From Azospirillum ramasamyi (GTDB lineage: Bacteria > Pseudomonadota > Alphaproteobacteria > Azospirillales > Azospirillaceae), in NCBI RefSeq assembly GCF_003233655.1, contig NZ_CP029831.1:559501-623500 (forward strand): a DNA stretch of 64,000 bases, in the 5' to 3' direction. Shown one piece after another: positions 27,023 to 34,195 of the stretch. The notes beneath the pieces were generated by a model, which was not told where the DNA came from, did no database searches, and saw nothing but the letters and a program-made list of their open reading frames with translations. The first letter of the stretch is position 1; every line of letters begins with the position of its first letter. A program made the translations under genes and the position numbers.

Positions 27023-28420
27023 ATGGATGACGTCCTTCGGAACCACCAGTCGCGCACCAACGATATCCGCCACGTCATCGAGGCCGACCGCGCCCATGTC
27101 TGGCATCATCTGACCCAGCACAAGGGCTTCGAGACGACCGACCCGCGCATCTTCGTCGAAGGCAAGGGGATGCGGGTGTGGGACGCCACCGGTCGCGAGT
27201 ATCTCGACGCGGTGTCGGGCGGCGTGTGGACGGTCAATGTCGGCTATGGCCGGGCCAGCATCGCCGACGCGGTGCGCGACCAGCTGGTGAAGCTCAACTA
27301 TTTCGCCAACTCCGCCGGGTCGATCGCCGGCGCCCGCTTCGCCGAGAAGCTGATCGGCAGGATGCCGGGGATGAGCCGGGTCTATTATTCCAACTCCGGT
27401 TCGGAAGCGAACGAGAAGGTGTTCAAGATGGTGCGCCAGATCGCGCACCGGCACCATGGCGGCCGCAAATCCAAGATCCTCTATCGCGAGCGCGACTATC
27501 ACGGCACCACGCTCGGCACGCTGGCGGCGGCGGGGCAGGCGCAGCGGCGCGCCCAGTTCGGCCCCTTCCCCGACGGCTTCGTCGAGGTGCCGCATTGCCT
27601 GGAATACCGCAGCCAGTACGGCGCGGTGGAGAATTACGGCGAGATGGCCGCCGATGCCATCGAGGCGGTGATCCTGCGCGAGGGGCCGGACACGGTCGGC
27701 GCGCTGTGCCTGGAGCCGATCACCGCCGGCGGCGGCGTCATCACCCCGCCGAAGGGGTATTGGGAGAAGGTGCAGGACATCTGCCGCCGTCACGACGTGC
27801 TTCTGCACATCGACGAGGTGGTGTGCGGCGTCGGGCGCACCGGTGCGTGGTTCGGCTATCAGCATTACGGCGTGCAGCCGGATTTCGTCACCATGGCGAA
27901 GGGGGTGGCGTCCGGCTATGCCGCGATCTCCTGCACCGTGACGACCGAGCGGATCTTCGAGCTGTTCAAGGACGATCCCGCCGACCCGCTGTCCTTCTTC
28001 CGCGACATCTCGACCTTCGGCGGCTGCGTCGCCGGGCCGGCGGCGGCGCTGGAGAATATGCGGATCATCGAGGACGAGCATCTCATCGCCAACACCCAGG
28101 CGATGGGGGAGCGGCTGCTGTCCGGGCTGTGGGAATTGTCGGAGCGTCATCGCGCCGTCGGCGACGTGCGCGGCAAGGGGCTGTTCTGCGGCGTCGAGCT
28201 GGTGCAGGACCGGGCGACGAAGGAACCGGCGGAGGAGAAGCTGGTGCAGGCGGTCGTCGCCGACTGCATGGCGAACGGCGTCATCATCGGCGCGACCAAC
28301 CGTTCGCTGCCCGGGCTGAACAACACGCTGTGCCTCAGCCCGGCATTGATCGCCACCGCCGACGACATCGACCGCATCGTGGCTGCGATCGACGGCGCAT
28401 TGTCGCGCGTCTTCCCCTGA
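27023..28420 (+). CDS. tpa: Taurine:pyruvate aminotransferase Tpa
   Basis: Class-III PLP aminotransferase, 465 residues, converting taurine and pyruvate to sulfoacetaldehyde and alanine. The family motif around the PLP Lys (DFVTMAKGVASGYAAIS), the Asp of LLHIDEVVCGVGRTG and YYSNSGSEANEKVFKM are all present, and the N-terminal block DAVSGGVWTVNVGYGR is characteristic of Tpa. GAGGAG lies before the start. Last gene of the taurine unit; it supplies amino nitrogen and makes the substrate for IsfD. No sulfoacetaldehyde acetyltransferase (xsc) follows. Confidence 0.9.
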   Translation: MDDVLRNHQSRTNDIRHVIEADRAHVWHHLTQHKGFETTDPRIFVEGKGMRVWDATGREYLDAVSGGVWTVNVGYGRASIADAVRDQLVKLNYFANSAGSIAGARFAEKLIGRMPGMSRVYYSNSGSEANEKVFKMVRQIAHRHHGGRKSKILYRERDYHGTTLGTLAAAGQAQRRAQFGPFPDGFVEVPHCLEYRSQYGAVENYGEMAADAIEAVILREGPDTVGALCLEPITAGGGVITPPKGYWEKVQDICRRHDVLLHIDEVVCGVGRTGAWFGYQHYGVQPDFVTMAKGVASGYAAISCTVTTERIFELFKDDPADPLSFFRDISTFGGCVAGPAAALENMRIIEDEHLIANTQAMGERLLSGLWELSERHRAVGDVRGKGLFCGVELVQDRATKEPAEEKLVQAVVADCMANGVIIGATNRSLPGLNNTLCLSPALIATADDIDRIVAAIDGALSRVFP

Positions 28421-28515
28421 TGATCCTCCCTCGCTTCGGTGGTTCTTGCGCAAGTCCGAGGCTTCGAAGAAGATCGGCGCAAAATGCACAAGAGCCACCG
28501 GCCGGGCAGGATGGC

Positions 28516-28971
28516 TCAGCCGCGTTCCTCGGCTAGAAAGCGCGCGAATGCCTGCAGCGTTTCCGCGCTGACATGGTGCTCGATGCCCTCGGCGTCGATC
28601 CGCGCGTTCTCCGCACTGACGCCGAGCGCCAGAAGGAAGGTCTCCACGATCTGGTGGCGTTCGCGGGTGCGCTCGGCGATGTCGCGGCCCTCGCCCGTCA
28701 GGAAAACGCCGCGATAGGGGCGTTGCGTGATCAGCCCGCCGTCGGCCAGCCGCTTCAGCATCTTCGCCACCGTCGGCTGCGTCACGCCGAGAGCGGCCGC
28801 GATGTCCACCTGACGGGCTTCGCCCTGCTCGTCGATCAGGTCGGCGATCAGCTCGAGATAATCCTCCTGCAACTCCAAGCGCCGCGCGCGCCGGGCCTGC
28901 CGAAAGCTCTCGACACGATCGTCGGCCTCTTCCGTGCCGGTGGAGTGTTGTTTCTCGCTGGTCATCTGCAT
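28516..28971 (-). CDS. mntR: Manganese-dependent regulator MntR (DtxR family)
   Basis: DtxR/MntR repressor, 151 residues. The winged helix reads [28 protein letters not shown] and the metal-binding/dimerisation part begins at [19 protein letters not shown] with the expected Glu/His residues. A variable N-terminal stretch precedes it, as in enterobacterial MntR. The ATG at 28971 (GGAG eight bases upstream) is preferred; ATG 28965 is possible. It is divergent from an ABC manganese importer, with matches to the E. coli MntR box between. Confidence 0.9.
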   Translation of the reverse strand: MQMTSEKQHSTGTEEADDRVESFRQARRARRLELQEDYLELIADLIDEQGEARQVDIAAALGVTQPTVAKMLKRLADGGLITQRPYRGVFLTGEGRDIAERTRERHQIVETFLLALGVSAENARIDAEGIEHHVSAETLQAFARFLAEERG

Positions 28972-29009
28972 TGGCCTTGCTCCGGGCACGGACCGTAAGC
29001 AACTTGCGG

Positions 29010-29031
29010 AATTATAGCAAAGGCTTTGATT
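29010..29031. promoter_or_regulatory. MntR box, mntR-proximal
   Basis: The 22 bases match the E. coli MntR operator at 18 positions, including the uninterrupted core ATAGCAAAGGCT. It begins 39 bases upstream of the mntR start, so it should mediate autoregulation and perhaps control of the divergent importer. Confidence 0.8.
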
Positions 29032-29088
29032 CGGACGCGCACGCGAAATGGAGGCCACCCTCCACTATAGAGCAAAGCCTGGCCTCTT

Positions 29089-29110
29089 GAAATTAGCCGA
29101 GGCTATAACA
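29089..29110. promoter_or_regulatory. MntR box, mntA-proximal
   Basis: The core TAGCCGAGGCTAT is a near-perfect inverted repeat and matches the MntR operator at 14 of 22 positions. It lies 84 bases before the mntA start. A weaker copy of the core (GAGCAAAGCCT) occurs at about 29070. Confidence 0.65.
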
Positions 29111-29193
29111 AATCGACTGGGCATCAGAAATGGGGGACTCCGTGGCGCGGCACGCTCCGGCAGCCGGTCCCGAACGCGGGAGGACAGTGACCG

Positions 29194-30180
29194 ATGCGAG
29201 TGTCGAGGCGATGTCTCTTGGGGGCGGCCACCGCCTTTCCGGTCATGGCGGCCATGCCCTTCGCGATGGCCCCCGAGCCGGCGCGGGCGCAGGCCGCCCC
29301 GCTCTCCGTGGTGGCGACGACCGGCATGATCGCCGACGCGGCGCGGCAGGTCGGCGGCGGGCTTGTGGAGGTCCGCGCGCTGATGGGGCCGGGCGTCGAC
29401 CCCCATGCCTACCGCCTGACCCGGACCGACATCGTCGCCATGACCAAGGCGGACCTCGTGCTTTGGCACGGCCTCTATCTGGAAGCCCAGATGGTGGACT
29501 TCATGCGCGACCTCGCAAGGAAGCGGCGTATCGTGGCGGTCGCCGAGACCCTGCCGCGCGAGCGGTTGCGAGCGCATGAGGACTATGCCGACAAGTTCGA
29601 CCCTCATGTCTGGATGGATCCGAACCTGTGGTCCCTCGTCGTGGTGGCGGTGCGGGAGGCGCTGATCGAGGCGAAGCCCGACGCTGCCGACGCCTTCCGG
29701 GCCAACGCCGACAGGCATCTGGCCGAGTTGACGGAACTTGCCGGCTATGCCGTGGGCGCACTCTCCTCCGTGCCGGCCGAAAGCCGGATCCTGCTCACGG
29801 CCCATGACGCCTTCAACTACTTCGGCCCGGCCTACGGCTTCGAGGTGATGGGCATCCAGGGGATTTCCACGGAGAGCGAGGCGGGGATCAGCCGCATCTC
29901 CGAACTCGTCGATCTTCTCGTGACGCGGCGCATCGGCGCGGTCTTCGTGGAATCGTCGGTCTCGGAACGCAACATCCGCGCGCTGATCGAGGGGGCTGCG
30001 GCAAGGGGCCACAAGGTCGTCATCGGTGGCGAGCTTTTCTCCGACGCCATGGGAGCCGACGGCACCTACGAAGGCACCTATGTCGGCATGATCGACCACA
30101 ACGCGACGGTCATCTCCCGTGCCCTGGGCGGCGACGCGCCCGAGCGCGGCATGAAGGGCCGCCTGTCGGCCGGTAGCTGA
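29194..30180 (+). CDS. mntA: Manganese/iron ABC transporter substrate-binding protein (MntA/SitA type)
   Basis: Cluster A-I periplasmic metal-binding protein, 328 residues. A Tat-like signal (RVSRRCLLGAATAF) precedes mature sequence from about residue 34. Metal ligands fit the Mn type: His in VDPHAYR, His in FDPHVWMDP, Glu in GISTESEAG and Asp in GMIDHN. There is no His-rich loop of the sort seen in zinc-binding ZnuA. First gene of a four-gene operon downstream of MntR boxes. Confidence 0.88.
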   Translation: MRVSRRCLLGAATAFPVMAAMPFAMAPEPARAQAAPLSVVATTGMIADAARQVGGGLVEVRALMGPGVDPHAYRLTRTDIVAMTKADLVLWHGLYLEAQMVDFMRDLARKRRIVAVAETLPRERLRAHEDYADKFDPHVWMDPNLWSLVVVAVREALIEAKPDAADAFRANADRHLAELTELAGYAVGALSSVPAESRILLTAHDAFNYFGPAYGFEVMGIQGISTESEAGISRISELVDLLVTRRIGAVFVESSVSERNIRALIEGAAARGHKVVIGGELFSDAMGADGTYEGTYVGMIDHNATVISRALGGDAPERGMKGRLSAGS

Positions 30181-30194
30181 GGGAGAACGCGGCG

Positions 30195-31010
30195 ATGACA
30201 TCCTCCGCGCTCAAGCTCGCCGCCGCGCATGGCCAGGCCGTGCGGCGGGACGCCGCGACGGAAAGCCCGCTGGCGGTTCGGGGCATGACCGTGTCCTATG
30301 GCGGGAAGCCGGCCATCTTTTCGGTGGACGCCACCGTGCCGGCCGGCTGCATGGCCGCCATCATCGGTCCCAACGGCGCCGGCAAGTCGACGCTGCTGAA
30401 GGCTGTGCTGGGCATCGTGCCGGCGCTGTCGGGAACCGCCACCGTGTTCGGGCTGCCGCTGGCGCGGGCACGCAGCCGCATCGCCTATGTGCCGCAGCGT
30501 GCCAGCGTCGACTGGGATTTCCCCACGCGGGTGATCGACGTGGTGCTGATGGGTTTCTACCGCGAAGTCGGCCTGCTGCGCCCGATACGGGCGCGCCACC
30601 GGGAGGCCGCGCGCGCCTGCCTCGACCGGGTCGGCATGGCCGATTTCGCGGAACGGCAGATCGGACAGCTTTCGGGCGGGCAGCAGCAGCGCGTCTTCCT
30701 CGCCCGCGCGCTGGCCCAGAACGCCGACCTCTACCTGCTCGACGAGCCGTTCGCCGGGGTGGACGCGGCCACCGAGAAGGCCATCATCGACGTGCTGAAG
30801 TCCCTCAACGCGGAGCGCCGCACGGTGGTGGCCGTCCATCACGACCTCGCGACGGTGGCCGACTACTTCGATCATGTGCTGTTCATCAACGTGCACAAGA
30901 TCTCCGAGGGGCCGGTGGCGAGCACCTTCACGGCCGAGAACCTGCAGGCGACCTATGGCGGGCGGCTGGCGACCTCGCATATCGAGCAGTTTCTGCCGTC
31001 CGGAGCGTGA
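30195..31010 (+). CDS. mntB: Manganese ABC transporter ATP-binding protein
   Basis: ATPase, 271 residues: Walker A GPNGAGKST, signature LSGGQQQR, Walker B LYLLDEPFAGVD, His switch VHHDLATV. The block YVPQRASVDWDFPTRVIDVVLMG is diagnostic of the Mn/Zn/Fe chelate importers. It starts 14 bases after the binding-protein gene. Confidence 0.9.
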   Translation: MTSSALKLAAAHGQAVRRDAATESPLAVRGMTVSYGGKPAIFSVDATVPAGCMAAIIGPNGAGKSTLLKAVLGIVPALSGTATVFGLPLARARSRIAYVPQRASVDWDFPTRVIDVVLMGFYREVGLLRPIRARHREAARACLDRVGMADFAERQIGQLSGGQQQRVFLARALAQNADLYLLDEPFAGVDAATEKAIIDVLKSLNAERRTVVAVHHDLATVADYFDHVLFINVHKISEGPVASTFTAENLQATYGGRLATSHIEQFLPSGA

Positions 31011-31013
31011 TCC

Positions 31014-32237
31014 ATGCCGATCGGCGCCTTCCTTGACGCTTTGCTTCTCCAGGCCGGCTACAACGCCGCCCTGGTCGCTGTCGGCGCGGCGCTGCTGGGG
31101 GTGGCGGCCGGCAGCGCGGGTACCTTCCTGTTCCTGCGCAAGCGCGCGCTCGTCAGCGACGCGGTGGCGCATGCGACCCTGCCGGGCATCGGGCTGGCCT
31201 TCATGGCGATGGTCGCGCTGGGGGGCGACGGGCGCAACCTGCCGGGCCTCCTGCTGGGTTCGGCCGCTTCCGCCGTGGTCGGCCTGCTGCTGGTCGAATG
31301 GATCACCCGCCGCACCCGTCTTGCCGAGGACGCGGCGATCGGGGCCGTCCTGTCGGTGTTCTTCGGCTTCGGCATCGTGCTGCTCACCGTCATCCAGACC
31401 ATGTCCGGGGGGCGGCAGGCGGGGCTGGAGAGCTTCCTGCTGGGCTCGACCGCCGGCATGCTGTTCCAGGACGCCGTGGTCATCGCCGCAGGCGGCGCCC
31501 TGGCGGTCGGCGCGGTGGTGCTGTTGCGCCGGCCGATGACGCTGGTGGCCTTCGACCCAGGATACGCGGTGGCCTCCGGCGTCCGGGTGCGCTGGATCGA
31601 TCTGGCGATGATGGGGCTGGTGATGGCCGTAACGGTCATCGGGCTGAAGCTGGTCGGGCTGATTCTGGTGGTGGCGCTGCTGATCATCCCGGCGGTCACG
31701 GCGCGCTTCTGGACCGACCGCACTGACCGCGTCCTGTGGATCGCCGGGCTTCTGGGCGGTACGGCCGGCTATCTGGGCGCCGCGGTCTCCGCCTCCGCGC
31801 CGCAGCTGCCGACCGGGCCGATCATCGTTTTGATGTGCTTCGCCCTGTTCACCGTCTCGCTCCTGTTCGCGCCGACGAGGGGCGTGCTGGCGGCGATCCT
31901 GCGCCACCGGCATTATCGGGTGCGCGTGCACCGGCGCCAGGGGCTGCTGGCGCTCGCGCGGGGCGAGGCGATCCTGGATCCGCTCACCATCGCCGTCCTT
32001 CGGCGCGAGCGGCTGATCCGCCGCGACCGTGTTCCGACCGAAGCCGGCGTGGCGCAGGCGGCGAAGGTGCTGCGCGACGAGAAGCGCTGGGAGATCGCGC
32101 GCCGCATCCATTGGGACGATGCCGTTGCCGGCCAGTACGACGGCCTTACGCCGATCGAAGCCGTGCTGACGAGGGACGAGATCGCCGAGATCGACCGCAG
32201 GATCGGCGGTCCCGCGATGGTCGGGGGAGGGGCCTGA
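31014..32237 (+). CDS. mntC: Manganese ABC transporter permease with C-terminal winged-helix-like extension
   Basis: ABC-3 family permease, 407 residues. Residues up to about 285 form the membrane part (ALVSDAVAHATLPGIGLAF is the family signature), with 8-9 predicted segments. The last 110 or so residues are soluble and basic then acidic. LLALARGEAILDP, VPTEAGVAQAAKVLRDEKRW and LTPIEAVLTRDEIAEID resemble the winged-helix and DtxR-like dimerisation segments found at the C-terminus of some TroC/SitC permeases. The role may be metal sensing or regulation. It overlaps the next permease by one base. Confidence 0.87.
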   Translation: MPIGAFLDALLLQAGYNAALVAVGAALLGVAAGSAGTFLFLRKRALVSDAVAHATLPGIGLAFMAMVALGGDGRNLPGLLLGSAASAVVGLLLVEWITRRTRLAEDAAIGAVLSVFFGFGIVLLTVIQTMSGGRQAGLESFLLGSTAGMLFQDAVVIAAGGALAVGAVVLLRRPMTLVAFDPGYAVASGVRVRWIDLAMMGLVMAVTVIGLKLVGLILVVALLIIPAVTARFWTDRTDRVLWIAGLLGGTAGYLGAAVSASAPQLPTGPIIVLMCFALFTVSLLFAPTRGVLAAILRHRHYRVRVHRRQGLLALARGEAILDPLTIAVLRRERLIRRDRVPTEAGVAQAAKVLRDEKRWEIARRIHWDDAVAGQYDGLTPIEAVLTRDEIAEIDRRIGGPAMVGGGA

Positions 32238-33169
32238 TGGGTGCGGAGTTCGTTCAGCTGAGCCTGACGCCCATGGTGATCGGCACCTTGGCGGCCATTG
32301 CCTGTGCGCTGCCCGGCAATTTTCTGATGTTGCGGCGGCAGGCGCTGATCGGCGACGCCATCAGCCACGTCGTCCTGCCGGGGATCGTGGTGGCCTTCCT
32401 GGTCGCGCGGTCGGTCTCGACCTGGCCGATGATGATCGGGGCCGGCGGCGCGGCGGTCGTGGCCGTGATCCTGATCGAGGCGATCAAGCGGTTGGGCCGC
32501 ATCGAGCCCGGAGCCGCGATGGGGGTCGTTTTCACCTCCATGTTCGCGGCGGGCGTGCTCCTGCTGGAACAGACCGACACCAGCACGGTCCATCTGGACG
32601 TGGAGCATGCGCTGCACGGCAATCTGGAAAGCCTGATCTGGCTATCGGCGGAAGGCTGGCATTCCCTGCTCGACCGGCAGGCTTTGGCCGAACTGCCGCC
32701 GGAGCTGTGGCGGCTGGCCGCCGCCACCACGCTGATCGTCCTTCTCACCCTGCTGTTCTGGCGCCCGCTGAAGATCTCCACCTTCGACGACGGCTACGCC
32801 GATGCCATCGGCATTCCCACGGCCCTGCTCGGCTTCGGGTTGGTGGTGACGGCTGCCGTCGCGGCCGTTGCGGCCTTCGACGCCGTCGGCTCGATCATCG
32901 TGATCGCCATGTTCATTTGTCCGCCCGCCGCCGCGAGGCTGATGACGAACCGCCTGGAGGCGCAGGTCCTGTGGAGCGTGGCCTTCGCCGTGTTGTCGGC
33001 GATCGTCGGCTACACGCTGGCCGGCTACGGCCCCCTGTGGTTGGGCGGGCAGTACGCGGTCAGCGCCGCCGGCATGATCGCCACCGTTTCCGGGGTGATC
33101 CTGGGGCTGGCCTGCCTTTTCGCCCCCCACCGCGCGCGCGTCGGCATGGGGCGCGAGACGGCCGGGTAA
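32237..33169 (+). CDS. mntD: Manganese ABC transporter permease, second subunit
   Basis: ABC-3 family permease, 310 residues, without the soluble extension of its partner. QALIGDAISHVVLPGIVVAF is the family signature, and DAVGSIIVIAMFICPPAAARL is the conserved late segment. The start codon overlaps the stop of mntC (TGATG). Last gene of the importer operon. Confidence 0.88.
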   Translation: MGAEFVQLSLTPMVIGTLAAIACALPGNFLMLRRQALIGDAISHVVLPGIVVAFLVARSVSTWPMMIGAGGAAVVAVILIEAIKRLGRIEPGAAMGVVFTSMFAAGVLLLEQTDTSTVHLDVEHALHGNLESLIWLSAEGWHSLLDRQALAELPPELWRLAAATTLIVLLTLLFWRPLKISTFDDGYADAIGIPTALLGFGLVVTAAVAAVAAFDAVGSIIVIAMFICPPAAARLMTNRLEAQVLWSVAFAVLSAIVGYTLAGYGPLWLGGQYAVSAAGMIATVSGVILGLACLFAPHRARVGMGRETAG

Positions 33170-33241
33170 GGGGAGCAACTCGTCTTTCTTGCGAGGCGGC
33201 CGGTTTCAAAGGCCTGGAGCGACCCCATGTCTACGGCTCCC

Positions 33242-33264
33242 GACCCGGACTTCCTGGCCGGGTC
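33242..33264 (+). terminator. Candidate terminator after mntD
   Basis: Seven-base arms GACCCGG/CCGGGTC around a nine-base loop lie 73 bases after the mntD stop, followed by a T-containing but impure tract. It may instead lie in the leader of the DUF533 gene. Confidence 0.4.
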
Positions 33265-33310
33265 TGGTCTTTCCTGCGCCAGCCCTTGAACCCCAACGAG
33301 GAAGGGAACG

Positions 33311-34180
33311 ATGAGCAACCTGAGCAAAGTCCTCGGCGTCATCCTGGCCAACGGGCTTGCCGGCCGCACGGGCCGGGGGCCGGCCTTTGCCGCTGCGATG
33401 CCTCTGCTCCTCGGCAAGAAGGGCAAGAAGAAAAAGATGAAGCACCTCTACGGCCACGGCTATGGCGGTCCGCATGGAACTCCCTATGGACCGGCCGCAG
33501 GGATGGGCGGGCTGGCCGGCGGATTGACGGGCGGCCATGGTTCGGGGCTGCTTCAGAAGGCGGGGCTCGCCTCGCTGGCCTACCTCGCCTACCGCGCCTA
33601 TCAGGACAGCCAGAAGCCGGCGCCGGCCGGATCGCAGCCTCCTCCCGCCGCCGGCGGGCCGCTGGGCGGCATCCTCGACCGGTTGGGGCTTGGTGGCGCG
33701 TTTGGCGGTGCCATGGGGGGCGGCGCCGCGGGAGGTGGTGCCATGGGGAGTGGCAGCGTCCTGGGCGGCGGTGCGGCGGGTGGTCTCGGCGACCGTCTGG
33801 CCGGGGTGCTGCGCGGCGGTGCGCCGGAACCCGATATGGGCGACGCCAAGGCGCTTCTGCTGATCCGCGCCATGATCGCCGCGGCGAATGCGGACGGGCG
33901 GATATCGCCCGATGAACAGAGCCGTATCCTCGACAGCCTGGACGCCGCCCAGGCCGATCCGGAAGACCGGCGGATCGTCGAGGCGGAATTGCGGTCCCCG
34001 CGCCCGATGGACGACATCGTCCGCGAGGTGCGCGACCCCGATACGGCGGAGCAGGTCTATCTCGCCTCCGAACTGGCGGTGCGCGGCGGCAGCGAGGTCG
34101 ACCGTCAGTATCTGGCCTACCTCGCCGCCCGCCTCGGCCTGTCGGACTCCCGGCGGCAGGAGTTGGACTCGATGGTGTGA
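33311..34180 (+). CDS. DUF533 (TerB-like, YebE family) protein
   Basis: A protein of 289 residues with three parts. An N-terminal portion carries a basic patch (KKGKKKKMK), a Gly/Pro-rich linker spans about residues 105-165, and a C-terminal all-helical TerB-like domain starts at DAKALLLIRAMIAAANADGRIS. The Asp/Glu pattern ADGRISPDE is the acidic signature of this domain. Function is unknown; YebE relatives respond to envelope stress in enterics. It sits alone between the Mn operon and a convergent oxidoreductase. Confidence 0.85.
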   Translation: MSNLSKVLGVILANGLAGRTGRGPAFAAAMPLLLGKKGKKKKMKHLYGHGYGGPHGTPYGPAAGMGGLAGGLTGGHGSGLLQKAGLASLAYLAYRAYQDSQKPAPAGSQPPPAAGGPLGGILDRLGLGGAFGGAMGGGAAGGGAMGSGSVLGGGAAGGLGDRLAGVLRGGAPEPDMGDAKALLLIRAMIAAANADGRISPDEQSRILDSLDAAQADPEDRRIVEAELRSPRPMDDIVREVRDPDTAEQVYLASELAVRGGSEVDRQYLAYLAARLGLSDSRRQELDSMV

Positions 34181-34195
34181 CCCGTGGGTATTCCG

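Noticed and set aside
29194..33169. Zinc importer (znuABC) instead of manganese
   Set aside because: The binding protein lacks a His-rich loop, the ligand set is His-His-Glu-Asp, there are two permeases, and the boxes match MntR, not Zur.
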